A DNA stretch of 38,218 bases. Source: Lysobacterales bacterium. GTDB lineage: Bacteria; Pseudomonadota; Gammaproteobacteria; Nevskiales; Salinisphaeraceae. Of this stretch, positions 27,716-36,550 are shown in pieces. Under the pieces are notes generated by a model that made no database searches, had not been told where the DNA came from, and saw nothing but the letters and a program-made list of their open reading frames with translations. The position numbers and the translations under genes are program-made. Within the stretch, counting starts at the first letter, position 1. Every line of letters starts with the position of its first letter. Where the stretch lies: assembly GCA_002715985.1 (NCBI GenBank), contig PBAO01000019.1, positions 1-38,218 of the forward strand, given 5' to 3'.

Positions 27716-28534
27716 ATGGCTGATACATCCCCCGCCGCCCAGACCGATCAGCTCATGCGCAGTCTGGGCGACATCAATTTCGTCAAGATCGCGCTCATCG
27801 TCGCCGGCACATGGGCCACGATATTTCTGGCCCGGCGTATGCTGCCCTATCTGGCCGAGCGCGGGCCGAGCCGGGCACGACTGTTTCTGTTGGGGGCAGT
27901 GCCGGTGGCCCGGCTCGGCCTGCTGGCCGTGGCGATTGGCTGGATCGTGCCACTCGTGTTCAACGTCACGTTCCAGAACTTTCTCGTCATCGCCGGTGCG
28001 GCCAGTGTCGCGATCGGCTTTGCCTTCAAGGATTATGTCTCGAGTCTGATCGCCGGCATCGTGGCGATCGTCGAACGGCCCTATCGCCCCGGAGACTGGG
28101 TCAGGTTCGGCGAGGATTATGGCGAGGTCACCAATGTGGGTCTGCGAGCGGTCACGGTGAACACGCCCGATGACAACGTCGTCACCGTGCCCCACGAAAC
28201 GCTGTGGACATCCAATATCGTCAACGGCAACGACGGCGCGCGCACGCTGCAATGCGTGGCCGAATTCTATATCGCGCCCGAACACGATGCCGTCGCTCTG
28301 CGTGCGGCCCTCACAGACGTCGCACTGACCAGCGCGTTTCTGTCCTATGACCACGCCGTGACCGTCGTGCTCAAGGAAACTCCCTATGGCACTCACTACA
28401 AGATCCGAGCCTACCCATTCGATATGCGCGATCAATTCGTGTTCATCAGCGATATGACGGCGCGCGGCAAGCAGGCCATTACCAGTTGCGGGGCCCGTCA
28501 GGTGATCGTGCCGGCTGGCGCGACCGCCGCATGA
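27716..28534 (+). CDS. Small mechanosensitive ion channel (MscS family)
   Basis: MscS channels open on membrane tension and release solutes during hypo-osmotic shock. The 272-aa protein has N-terminal membrane segments (about 23-40 and 58-80) and the pore helix region NFLVIAGAASVAIGFAFKDY at about 87-106. Next comes IVAIVERPYRPGDWVRF and the beta domain with VNTPDDNVVTVPHETLW, then the alpha/beta vestibule. Length is close to E. coli MscS (286 aa). It sits 3 nt after the unknown 407-aa gene and 25 bp before an MFS gene. In a salt-exposed organism osmotic release is the natural role. Confidence 0.92.
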   Translation: MADTSPAAQTDQLMRSLGDINFVKIALIVAGTWATIFLARRMLPYLAERGPSRARLFLLGAVPVARLGLLAVAIGWIVPLVFNVTFQNFLVIAGAASVAIGFAFKDYVSSLIAGIVAIVERPYRPGDWVRFGEDYGEVTNVGLRAVTVNTPDDNVVTVPHETLWTSNIVNGNDGARTLQCVAEFYIAPEHDAVALRAALTDVALTSAFLSYDHAVTVVLKETPYGTHYKIRAYPFDMRDQFVFISDMTARGKQAITSCGARQVIVPAGATAA

Positions 28535-28559
28535 GCACAGCCGTAATCCGGCACGGACG

Positions 28560-29798
28560 ATGATTCAAGCGTTCTCGCGCCTGCCGCGCGATACCCGACT
28601 GCTCTTGAGCGCGCGGGCCGCGCGCAGTATCGGCCAGGGCGCGCTGATCGTGGCGTTTGCGCTGTATCTGGCAGCCCTTGGCTGGTCGCCCGTGGCCATC
28701 GGCGGGCTGTTCACCGCCGGCCTGTTGATTGATGCGGTTCTGGTCATGGTCTCCGGACCGGCCTCGGATCGGTTCGGTCGCAAGCGCTTTCTCATCGTCT
28801 TCGAATGTGCCCAGTCCGGCGCGGCGGTCATCGCCCTGGCCACCGCCCAGCCCGCCTGGTTGATCGTGGCCACGCTGGTCGGCGGCTTCGGGCGCGGCGT
28901 GAACGGCAGCAGCGGGCCATTTTCGCCCGTAGAGCTGGCCTGGCTGTCGCAAGCGTTGCCGCGCCAGGCCCGCGGGCCGGTCTATAGCCTGAACATGGCG
29001 ATCGGCTTCACCGGCATGGGCCTGGGCGCACTGCTGGCGGGATTACCGAGCTGGCTGGGCGATACGCTACCCGGCGCGCTGGCCTATCGGCCGCTGTTCG
29101 TATTCACGCTTGCTGGCTCGCTGATTTGTATCGCGCTGTTGCTGGCCGCCGACGACCGGCCCGACCCGGTGCCGGCGCAGCCCGCACGGCCCGGCGATAC
29201 GCGTCAGCGGGACGAGAACTGGTTGCTGGTGAAACTGTTTGGCATCAACACGCTCAACGGCGTCGGCATCGGGCTGGTCGGCCCGCTTATGGCGTACTGG
29301 TTTGCCGCGCGCTTTGATCGCGGGCCGGCCGATATCGGCGTCGTGATGGCCATCGGGTATTTCGTGACCGCGGGCGCCTCGGTCGCTGCCGCGCGGCTGG
29401 TCGCCCGTATCGGCACGGTCGCTGCCGTGGTCTGGATGCGCGGAGCCAGTTTATTGATGCTTCTGGCCCTGCCCTTGATGCCGAGTTTCGCGCTGGCTGC
29501 CGTGCTCCATATTGTGCGCTCGGCGCTTAACCGCGGCACGGCCGGCGCACGCCAGGCACTCACCGTGAGCCTGGTTCGCGGGCACCGGCGCGGAGCTGCG
29601 GCCAGCACCTCCAGCCTGGCGATCCAGCTGCCGCGCGCCGCCGGGCCAGTCATCGCCGGGGTGTTCTTCGGCGCAGGATATCTGGCTGCCCCGTTCTATG
29701 TGGCCGCCGGCTTTTTTGCCGGCTATATCGTGCTGTTCCGTTGGGCATTTGCAGCCCATGACCCGTCGCGCGGCGCATCTGAGTCCGACAACGACTGA
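28560..29798 (+). CDS. Major facilitator superfamily transporter
   Basis: The 412-aa inner-membrane protein shows about 12 hydrophobic segments and the MFS loop motif GPASDRFGRKRFLI between helices 2 and 3. A hydrophilic central loop (about residues 200-220, DDRPDPVPAQPARPG) divides the two halves. Substrate cannot be read from sequence; the closest visual match is to uncharacterised drug or metabolite exporters. It follows mscS by 25 bp and could be co-transcribed with it. The start ATG 28560 has only a weak GGA upstream. Confidence 0.88.
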   Translation: MIQAFSRLPRDTRLLLSARAARSIGQGALIVAFALYLAALGWSPVAIGGLFTAGLLIDAVLVMVSGPASDRFGRKRFLIVFECAQSGAAVIALATAQPAWLIVATLVGGFGRGVNGSSGPFSPVELAWLSQALPRQARGPVYSLNMAIGFTGMGLGALLAGLPSWLGDTLPGALAYRPLFVFTLAGSLICIALLLAADDRPDPVPAQPARPGDTRQRDENWLLVKLFGINTLNGVGIGLVGPLMAYWFAARFDRGPADIGVVMAIGYFVTAGASVAAARLVARIGTVAAVVWMRGASLLMLLALPLMPSFALAAVLHIVRSALNRGTAGARQALTVSLVRGHRRGAAASTSSLAIQLPRAAGPVIAGVFFGAGYLAAPFYVAAGFFAGYIVLFRWAFAAHDPSRGASESDND

Positions 29799-29841
29799 GC
29801 TGCTGCATCCGAAACCGCGTGCCCGAACTATTGTCGACCCG

Positions 29842-30879
29842 ATGAGCAAGGACAACGCAAAACCGCCGGCCCGCCGTGACCTGCCTCGTCAGGTGTATCG
29901 CAAACCCTGGGGGCAGGGGTATACCTATCGCGATGAAAACGGCCGGACCTTGACGAACAAGCCGTGGCGCCGATGGATCAAGAGCCTTGTGATCCCGCCG
30001 GCCTGGGAGTCCGTGGAGATCACGCTGGATACCGAGGCACGCGTATTTGCCAGCGGCCGCGACAGCGCCGGGCGCAAGCAGTATGTCTACAACCCGGCGT
30101 GGCGTTCGGCCCGCGAGGCAGCCAAGTTTGATCGGTTGCTGGATTTCGCCAGGCGCCTGCCACATATGCGTCGTGTTACCGGCCAGCATCTGCGCCGCAA
30201 GGCCCATAGTCGCGAGCAGGTGCTTGCCTGCATGGTACGTCTGATCGACACCGCCTACTTCAGGCCCGGCTCGGCCCGATACGCTGCCGAAAATGCCTCC
30301 TATGGCCTGACCACGATGCGCTCCAAGCACCTGAGCGTCGACGGCGATACCCTGATCTTCGATTACCAGGGCAAGTCCGGCCAGACCCAGCATCGCGAGG
30401 TCGCCGATCAGCGTCTGGCCGAGATCGTGGCCGACCTCGACGAGCTGCCCGGCTACGAGATCTTCAAGTATTACGACGACAACGGTCGACGAGTGGATGT
30501 CGATTCTGCCGACCTGAACGACTACATCCACGAGGTCATGGGCGAGACATTCTCGGCCAAGGATTTCCGCACCTGGGCCGGCACCTCTCTGGCCGCTCTT
30601 GCACTCGATGATCTTGGCCCGGTCGACGAGGAAAACAGCCGTAAAAACAACGTTGTGGATGCGGTCAAACGCGTCGCCGAACGGCTGGGCAACACACCGG
30701 CTATCGCTCGCGAAAGCTATATCCATCCGCAGGTCATCGCGCACTATCTCGACGGGCGCACGCTGCGTCATTTCGCCGAGCTGGTCGAGGATCAACTGGA
30801 TCGCGAGGCATGGGCCGGGCCCGAAGAACGCGCCGTGCTGGCCATGCTCGACGAACGCCTGACCGAGCAGGCGCGCTGA
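29842..30879 (+). CDS. DNA topoisomerase IB (poxvirus/bacterial type)
   Basis: The 345-aa enzyme relaxes supercoils by a 3'-phosphotyrosine intermediate. All five expected catalytic residues are present: Arg160 in YGLTTMRSKH, Lys178 in QGKSG, Arg243 in KDFRTWAGT, Asn284 in GNTPA (Asn as in the Deinococcus enzyme, where vaccinia has His) and nucleophile Tyr293 in ARESYIHP. The N-terminal domain (WGQGYTYRDENG; IPPAWESV; GRDSAGRKQYVYNPAW) is standard. The frame is open into the MFS gene, but ATG 29842 fits the family start. Bacterial TopIB is an accessory, patchily distributed enzyme. It probably has its own weak start, since no strong ribosome-binding site is seen. Confidence 0.94.
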   Translation: MSKDNAKPPARRDLPRQVYRKPWGQGYTYRDENGRTLTNKPWRRWIKSLVIPPAWESVEITLDTEARVFASGRDSAGRKQYVYNPAWRSAREAAKFDRLLDFARRLPHMRRVTGQHLRRKAHSREQVLACMVRLIDTAYFRPGSARYAAENASYGLTTMRSKHLSVDGDTLIFDYQGKSGQTQHREVADQRLAEIVADLDELPGYEIFKYYDDNGRRVDVDSADLNDYIHEVMGETFSAKDFRTWAGTSLAALALDDLGPVDEENSRKNNVVDAVKRVAERLGNTPAIARESYIHPQVIAHYLDGRTLRHFAELVEDQLDREAWAGPEERAVLAMLDERLTEQAR

Positions 30880-31001
30880 TTAGCAGCGACTCCCTATCCG
30901 GAAAACGACGTAACCCTTTTGGCTAATTGTTGGAGGCCGGTGGGCGGGCGCACCATGTTTGACATCGTCTGATGATAACGATGCGGATAGAGGAGTCCGT
31001 C

Positions 31002-31277
31002 ATGCAGACCCACACGATCGATGCCGAACAGGCCCGTAATAACATGCAGACCGCCAGCGAAGGCCCGGCCGAGGCGGTTGACGCGCTTAACGAAGCCATC
31101 CGCGATGCCTCACAAAAACATCGCGGACACACGGTGGCGTTCTTATCGCGCGAGAACATCGACGCCGAGGATCTCGACAAGATCAAGCGTCATTTCCAGC
31201 GCCGCGGTTTCCGGGTGGATGATCGCTGTCACAACCGCGAAACCTTTGCCATGACGATTAGTTGGTACCCGGAATAG
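31002..31277 (+). CDS. Small protein of unknown function (91 aa)
   Basis: The product is 91 aa, with two predicted helices (AEQARNNMQTASEGPAEAVD; NEAIRDASQKHRGHTVAFLS) and a C-terminal alpha/beta part (LDKIKRHFQRRGFRVDDRCH). It has no signal peptide or membrane segment. GAGGAG stands 8 nt before ATG 31002, a near-ideal ribosome-binding site that decides the start over 30972. A TTGACA element at 30960-30965 may be its -35. It ends just before a strong hairpin. No family recognised. Confidence 0.75.
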   Translation: MQTHTIDAEQARNNMQTASEGPAEAVDALNEAIRDASQKHRGHTVAFLSRENIDAEDLDKIKRHFQRRGFRVDDRCHNRETFAMTISWYPE

Positions 31278-31308
31278 CCGGGCATCCGGTCACCATGGTT
31301 GATCGGTA

Positions 31309-31342
31309 ACGCTGCGACCGGGGCAATCGCCGGTCGCAGCGT
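31309..31342. terminator. Bidirectional hairpin between convergent genes
   Basis: ACGCTGCGACCGG (31309-31321) and its exact reverse complement (31330-31342) form a perfect 13-bp stem with an 8-nt loop. It lies between the 91-aa gene (plus) and the symporter gene (minus), so it can end both transcripts. There is no long T-run on either side. Confidence 0.65.
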
Positions 31343-31363
31343 CGTTGCATGCCACGCCGTCGA

Positions 31364-32866
31364 TCAGACGTGCGTCAGCTCGCGTGCGCGGTTCTGCTCG
31401 GTCGTACCGGGCGGTAACAGCAGGCTGCCACCGACACAGATCACCAGGTTGAGCAACAAGCCCCACAGACCGTTGAACAGGCCAAGCGGGCGCAAGCCGG
31501 CCAGCGTTAACGCTGAGGCAAAGATTGCCCCGATGATCATGCCGGCCAAGGTGGCGCGCCGACTCATGCGCGCCCAGTACAGCCCGATCATCAGGGCCGG
31601 GGCCACCTGAATCAGCAGTTCGAACTTGAGCACAAAGATCTGATACAGCGTAGCCGGCGGATACCAGGCGATGATCACCAGCACCACGACCGCCACCAGC
31701 CCCACCAGCTTGCCCACCATGATCTGGCGCGACTGGGCGGCATCGCGATTGACGAAGCGCCCATACAGATCGTGCGAGACGATCGAGCAGAACGTCAGCA
31801 ACACCGAATCCGCAGTGGAGACGATCGCCGCGATCACGCCGCCAAACAACAACACCATCGCCCAGTAGAAAATAGCGCTCTGGTTGGCCAGCGCACTGGC
31901 CATACGCCCCACCAGCTGCTCGGAGCCGGCCGTATCCAGGCCCGGAAAGGCTGCGATACCGATTATGCCCACCACGAAGACTACCCCGGCCGTGGCGAAC
32001 GGCATATAGGCCATGCGAATGAACGAGCGCTTCAATGTGGCCTCGGAGCGCGCCGAGAAGATACGTTGCACGGCGTGCGGATAGACAGCAGCCCCCACGC
32101 CTACAAGTAGTAACAACGACAGCCAGCGCAGCAGCCCCGGGCCGTCGGGTGGCGCAAGTTTTTCTGGCGTGTTGGCAGCCATGATCGCGGCGGCCTCACC
32201 GGGGCTGCCGAAATATATCAACGAGCCAACCAGCAACATGACCACGCCGAACAGGAGTGCGATGCCTTGCATGGTGTCGGTATAGGCCACCGAACGCATG
32301 CCGCCCAGCCAGCTGTAGACCACCATGATCACGATGAAAAACACCACGCCGACCTGGTAGGGAATCGTGCCGCCGGTAAGACCCGATACGCCCTGGCCGA
32401 TCGCCACAAACTGCTCGAGCAGATAATTGGCCAGCGCATAAAGCATGAGAATCGCGGCCACGGTCGTCAGCGCCCGCGACTGAAAGCGATGATGAATCCA
32501 GTCCACCGGTGTGACCAGCGACAACCGCCGGCCCAGCGTGTACAGCCGGGGGGCAAAGACCAGATAGGCCAGAATGATGGTGATGAAGAACGGGATCGAC
32601 ACCAGATAGGCATAGCCCACGCGATAGGCCTGCGGCGGATAACCCACCACCGTGTTGCCCGAGTACTGCGTGGCGAAAAAAGTGAAGAACAACACCATCA
32701 CGCCGAGGCCGCGCCCGCCCAGATAGTATTCATCCACGCTCTGGTGCAGGCCGCGATTGGCCAGCCACGTGATCACGCCAACCCCCAGCATCAACAGGCC
32801 ATAGGCCACCAGAACCGTAATGCCCGATGCCCCGGCAAACGCCAGTTCCACGCCGGAATCATTCAT
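31364..32866 (-). CDS. Sodium:solute symporter (SSS family)
   Basis: The 500-aa inner-membrane protein has about 13 hydrophobic helices and SSS features: SVDEYYLGGRGLGVMVLFFT, FFATQYSGNTVVGYPPQAYR, GGMRSVAYTDTMQGI and AAIVSTADSVLLTFCSIVSHD, the last matching the Na+-site helix 8. Members carry proline, pantothenate, sialic acid, acetate or other acids; the substrate here is unknown. Its start overlaps the 81-aa membrane protein gene by 8 nt, so both are one transcription unit. The LysR gene upstream is divergent and may regulate it. Confidence 0.9.
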   Translation of the reverse strand: MNDSGVELAFAGASGITVLVAYGLLMLGVGVITWLANRGLHQSVDEYYLGGRGLGVMVLFFTFFATQYSGNTVVGYPPQAYRVGYAYLVSIPFFITIILAYLVFAPRLYTLGRRLSLVTPVDWIHHRFQSRALTTVAAILMLYALANYLLEQFVAIGQGVSGLTGGTIPYQVGVVFFIVIMVVYSWLGGMRSVAYTDTMQGIALLFGVVMLLVGSLIYFGSPGEAAAIMAANTPEKLAPPDGPGLLRWLSLLLLVGVGAAVYPHAVQRIFSARSEATLKRSFIRMAYMPFATAGVVFVVGIIGIAAFPGLDTAGSEQLVGRMASALANQSAIFYWAMVLLFGGVIAAIVSTADSVLLTFCSIVSHDLYGRFVNRDAAQSRQIMVGKLVGLVAVVVLVIIAWYPPATLYQIFVLKFELLIQVAPALMIGLYWARMSRRATLAGMIIGAIFASALTLAGLRPLGLFNGLWGLLLNLVICVGGSLLLPPGTTEQNRARELTHV

Positions 32867-33104
32867 CGGATTCGTCCCCGGTCTGCCAGTACACCGCGCA
32901 CACGAAATGCAGGAACAGTGACAGCGCCAGGCATACCGCGAGAATCACCCAGGCCCAGAGCGGCACGCCGCCAACCAGGCGGCTTGAACCCGCTGGGAAA
33001 TACCAGGGATTGAGCAACACGAACAGAACAGCGAACACGCCCCAGATCCAGCGCGTACGAATAGGCTCGCGCCGAGGCGCGTTGCCCACGGGCTTTCGAC
33101 TCAT
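32859..33104 (-). CDS. Small two-helix membrane protein, putative symporter partner
   Basis: The 81-aa protein has a basic N-terminus, then WIWGVFAVLFVLLNPWYFP and PLWAWVILAVCLALSLFLHF as two membrane segments. Small proteins of this kind (DUF3311- or YhdT-like) are often encoded directly before SSS symporters and are thought to assist them. GAGGAG stands 6 nt before ATG 33104, which decides the start over 33125. It overlaps the symporter start by 8 nt. Confidence 0.8.
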   Translation of the reverse strand: MSRKPVGNAPRREPIRTRWIWGVFAVLFVLLNPWYFPAGSSRLVGGVPLWAWVILAVCLALSLFLHFVCAVYWQTGDESDE

Positions 33105-33151
33105 GACCGACTCCTCTTGTCGCAAGACGCATCGAGCCCGACGCGCCGGAT

Positions 33152-33175
33152 ATCACGGTCAACGTGCGCCGTGAT
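33152..33175. promoter_or_regulatory. Inverted repeat in the divergent symporter/LysR promoter region
   Basis: ATCACGG (33152-33158) and CCGTGAT (33169-33175) are separated by 10 bp, followed on the plus strand by TTTTGTTATT. It is located between the small membrane protein gene and the LysR gene. It could be an operator of the LysR protein; T-N11-A type sites are usual for this family. Confidence 0.35.
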
Positions 33176-33319
33176 TTTGTTATTGCTCGAGCATGCCCAG
33201 TTGTGCGGCGCAGCGACAATCAGACGATGGCCAAGGCTGCCTTCGTCGATCACGAACGCTGACACAGGAATCTGGCATCATCGAAACGCTGCCTTGCCGA
33301 CCGCCCAACGGCTCACCGT

Positions 33320-34213
33320 ATGAAACGTATCGATTTCGTTACCCTGCGGCTGTTCGTGGCCATCGCCGATACCGGCGCACTGACCGCCGCCGCCGAGCGT
33401 GAGCACACCGCCCTTGCCGCAGTGAGCAAGCGCATCAGCGATCTCGAGGCCAGCCTGGACACGAAACTGCTCTATCGCCAGGCACGCGGCGTTGCCCTTA
33501 CGCCGGCCGGGGACGCGCTCTTGCATCATGCACGAACCCTGCTCGACGCCGCCGGACGCTTGAGCGCGGATTTGAGCGAATACAGCCGCGGGGTCCGTGG
33601 CCATGTGCGCCTGCATGCCAATACCTCGGCGATCATCGAGTTTCTGCCCGCCGAGCTGGCTGCGTTTGCGCGCGCCCACCCGGAGGTGAAGATCGATCTC
33701 GAAGAAAAGATTTCTACCGAGGTAATCGCCGCCGTACGCGAGGGCCTGACCGATATCGGGGTTTACGCGGGTCACGTTCCCGCCGACGGGCTGACCACCT
33801 TCGACTGGCGCAGCGACCGGCTGGTGCTGGTCACCCCGGCTGATCATCGTCTGGCCGCACTGGATGAGGTCGCACTCGTCGAAGCCATCGAGGAGGATTT
33901 CGTTGGCCTGCAACAAGACACCTCGCTGCATCGGCTGATCGCCGCCGCCGCGGAAACCGTGGATCGGCGGCTGCGCATGCGTATTCAGGTGCGCAGCTTC
34001 GAGGGCATCTGCCGCATGATCGCGTCTCGTCTTGGCATCGGCGTATTGCCCGAAGCCGCCGTGACCGGGCATCTCCAAGCCTTGGGCCTGGCGCGTATCC
34101 CGCTGACCGACGACTGGGCCTGGCGCGACCTGCGCATCGCCGTACGCGACATGGACGCCCTGCCCGTCCTGGCCCGCGAAATGGTGGCTCACTTGCGTGC
34201 GGCTGGGTCTTAG
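33320..34213 (+). CDS. LysR-family transcriptional regulator
   Basis: The 297-aa protein has the N-terminal winged HTH (DFVTLRLFVAIADTGALTAA, KRISDLEASLDTKLLYRQAR, ALTPAGDALL) and the periplasmic-binding-like effector domain (VRLHANTSAIIEFLPAEL; DIGVYAGHVPADGL; ICRMIASRLGIGVLPE). It is divergent from the symporter unit across 215 bp and is upstream of the CaiB/HMG-CoA lyase pair, separated by the 1.1-kb repeat block. Either could be its target. Effector not identifiable. No clear ribosome-binding site before ATG 33320. Confidence 0.92.
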   Translation: MKRIDFVTLRLFVAIADTGALTAAAEREHTALAAVSKRISDLEASLDTKLLYRQARGVALTPAGDALLHHARTLLDAAGRLSADLSEYSRGVRGHVRLHANTSAIIEFLPAELAAFARAHPEVKIDLEEKISTEVIAAVREGLTDIGVYAGHVPADGLTTFDWRSDRLVLVTPADHRLAALDEVALVEAIEEDFVGLQQDTSLHRLIAAAAETVDRRLRMRIQVRSFEGICRMIASRLGIGVLPEAAVTGHLQALGLARIPLTDDWAWRDLRIAVRDMDALPVLAREMVAHLRAAGS

Positions 34214-34218
34214 GCTTC

Positions 34219-34560
34219 GTTCTTCAAGACAATCCGCCGATGAGCGCAGATGGCGGGTGTGTCACGAGACGCAACGCGTTCGCGGCGCCTCCGCGTGTTG
34301 GCGCGCTGTTCTTTAGGGCTATCCGCAGATGTCACAGATTACGCAGATTGCGAATGCGTTTTGAGGCGTTGCAGGTTCGGGGCGCTGCCGGTTAATTGTG
34401 CTTGGTTCGTTCAAGACTATCCGCCGATGAACGCCACTGGCGGACTGGCCGCGAGGCGTTACACGCACGGGGCGCAACCGCTTTGTTGGCTTCGTTCTTT
34501 AAGCTATCCGCAGATTTCGCAGATTGCGAATAGGCCTTGCGCCGTTTCGGATACGGGGCG
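34219..34560. repeat. Left array: two ~187-bp units of an intergenic repeat
   Basis: Two modules alternate. Module P (ATCCGCCGATGA..CGC) appears at about 34226-34256 and 34414-34444. Module Q (CTATCCGCAGAT followed by repeated CGCAGATT words) appears at about 34309-34358 and 34495-34531. P to P is about 188 bp and Q to Q about 185 bp. Each Q is preceded by GTTCTTTA. The unit is the reverse complement of that in the right array. Confidence 0.8.
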
Positions 34561-34716
34561 CTATCGGTTTTTCGAGCTTCGTTTGATTCGCGCTGCACGC
34601 GGATGGCGAACGAGTTTTGCGAGGCAACGAATGGTTGGCGCCACCTTTATTGATGACTCCGTCGCAAGACACGGTCGCGCCTATCTCGCTATTAAAAGCC
34701 TGACCACACGCTTTCA
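34561..34716. other. Spacer between the two opposed repeat arrays
   Basis: About 155 bp with no credible gene and no repeat module. It forms the centre of the inverted arrangement. Frames crossing it are open only because stops are rare. Confidence 0.45.
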
Positions 34717-35212
34717 AAGAACCGGGCCCCGATAAACAAAGGCGCCCGCAAAGGCCCTACGCCTCGGGGCCCATCCGCCATCTGTGTATTTCTGCGTCCA
34801 TCGGCGGATTGCCTTAAAGAACGAAGCCGATAAAGCCGTAGCGCCCGCATCATCTATCGCCCCTCGTGCGCGTTCGCAATCTGCGTAATCTGTGAAATCT
34901 GCGGATAGCCCTGAAAGAACCAGGCCCCGATAAACGACGGCGCCCGCAAAAGCCGCTACGCCTCTGGGCCCATCCGCCATCTGTGTATTTCTGCGTTCAT
35001 CGGCGGATTGCCTTAAAGAACGAAGCTGATAAAAGCCGTAGCGCCCGCATCATCTATCGCACCTCGTGCGCGTTCGCAATCTGCGTAATCTGCGGATAGC
35101 CTGAAAGAACTAGGCCCCGATAATCGACGGCGCCCGCAAAAGCCGCTACGCCTCGGCGCCCATCCGCCATCAGCGTTCATCTGCGTCCATCGGCGGATTG
35201 CCTTGAAGAACC
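34717..35212. repeat. Right array: about 2.5 units of the repeat in opposite orientation
   Basis: CCATCCGCCAT begins at 34771, 34970 and 35160, giving periods of 199 and 190 bp. GGCCCCGATAA begins at about 34724, 34923 and 35113. Each unit holds TCGGCGGATTGCCTTAAAGAAC (module P reversed), then CGCAATCTGCGTAATCTG and GCGGATAGCC (module Q reversed), and CGCCCGCAAA. The copies differ by point changes and a ~9-bp deletion in the last Q. The block is gene-free to 35317. Confidence 0.85.
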
Positions 35213-35317
35213 CAACGCCAAGCCTTTCCAAACGACGAACGCTGTCTTGTCGGTTTATTGATTGCGACACGCTGCACGGCGTCTTAGCGTGCAGATATCG
35301 CCTCCATCGAGTTCGTC

Positions 35318-36550
35318 ATGAGCGGTTCTATTTTGCAGGATGCGCCCCAGGCTTTGGCCGGGCTGAAAGTACTGGAACTCGGCCAGCTGATCGCCGGGCC
35401 GTTCGCGGCCAAGATGTTTGGCGAGTTCGGCGCCGATGTCGTCAAGATCGAGCCCGTGGGCACGGGGGATCCGCTGCGGCGTTGGCGCGTGATGCGTGAC
35501 GGCACTTCGCTTTGGTGGCATGTCCAGACACGTAACAAGCGCTCGGTCGCACTCGATCTGAAATCGGCCGAAGGTCAAGATATTGTCAAACGCCTGGCCG
35601 CCGAGGCCGATATCGTCATCGAGAACTTCTCGCCCGGCCGGCTGGAGAAATGGGGCCTGGGCTGGGACGTACTCGCCGAGCTCAACCCCGAACTCATTAT
35701 GGTGCGTATCTCCGGCTACGGTCAGACGGGGCCGTATCGTGATAGGCCGGGCTTCGGCGTGATCGGTGAGGCCATGGGCGGGATACGTTATCTCACCGGC
35801 CAGCCGGGCGAATCGACCGTGCGCGTTGGCGTCTCACTGGGCGATTCGCTGGCCGCACTCTACGGCGTGATCGGCGCTCTGCTGGCATTACAGGAGCGCC
35901 GGACTTCGGGCCAGGGCCAGTATATCGACGTCGCACTTTATGAATCGGTGTTCGCGATGATGGAGTCGCTAATTCCCGAGTACGACGCAGCCGACGTGAT
36001 CCGCGAGCCCGGCGGCTCGGCGCTGCCCGGCATTACCCCCTCCAACGCCTATCGTTGCGGCGATGGGCGCGAGGTGCTGATCGCCGGCAACGGCGACTCA
36101 ATCTTCAAACGCTTGATGCGCGTCATCGGGCGCGACGATCTGGGCGATGACCCCGAGCTGGCCCACAACGACGGGCGCAACACCCGTGCCGCAGAGATTG
36201 ATGCTGCCATTGGCCGGTGGACGGCCGATCACACACGCGAGGACGTGCTGGCCGCACTCGAAGAGGCCCGCGTGCCCTCGGGCCACCCGTACAACGCCGC
36301 CGATATCGTGGTTGACCCGCACTACGCGGCCCGCGAGATGATCCAGCAGATCACGACCCCGGAGGGCCGCGATCTGAAAGTACCGGGCGTGCTGCCGCGC
36401 CTGTCGCGCACGCCGGGGCGCATCGGCGGCGGCGGCCCGCAGCTGGGCGCCCATACCCGCGCCGTGCTCGACGAACTGGGTATCGATCGCGCCACCCAGG
36501 ACCAGATGGCCGAGCGCGGCCTGCTCGAAGACGCCGGAGACCCCGCATGA
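35318..36550 (+). CDS. CaiB/BaiF-family (class III) CoA-transferase
   Basis: The 410-aa cytoplasmic enzyme moves CoA between carboxylic acids. It has the family opening LKVLELGQLIAGPFAAKMFGE, then VVKIEPVGTGDPLR and VRISGYGQTGPYRDRPGF, and the catalytic Asp (Asp176 in VSLGDSLAAL). Human SUGCT of the same superfamily activates glutarate and 3-hydroxy-3-methylglutarate with succinyl-CoA. The stop overlaps the HMG-CoA lyase start (ATGA), so the two proteins should act on the same compound. The specific acid is an inference. ATG 35318 has only a weak GAG upstream. Confidence 0.92.
   Translation: MSGSILQDAPQALAGLKVLELGQLIAGPFAAKMFGEFGADVVKIEPVGTGDPLRRWRVMRDGTSLWWHVQTRNKRSVALDLKSAEGQDIVKRLAAEADIVIENFSPGRLEKWGLGWDVLAELNPELIMVRISGYGQTGPYRDRPGFGVIGEAMGGIRYLTGQPGESTVRVGVSLGDSLAALYGVIGALLALQERRTSGQGQYIDVALYESVFAMMESLIPEYDAADVIREPGGSALPGITPSNAYRCGDGREVLIAGNGDSIFKRLMRVIGRDDLGDDPELAHNDGRNTRAAEIDAAIGRWTADHTREDVLAALEEARVPSGHPYNAADIVVDPHYAAREMIQQITTPEGRDLKVPGVLPRLSRTPGRIGGGGPQLGAHTRAVLDELGIDRATQDQMAERGLLEDAGDPA

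Noticed and set aside
34214-35317. CRISPR array
   Set aside because: The repeats are ~190 bp units of two modules in two orientations, without short identical repeats and unique ~30-40 bp spacers, and no cas gene is present.
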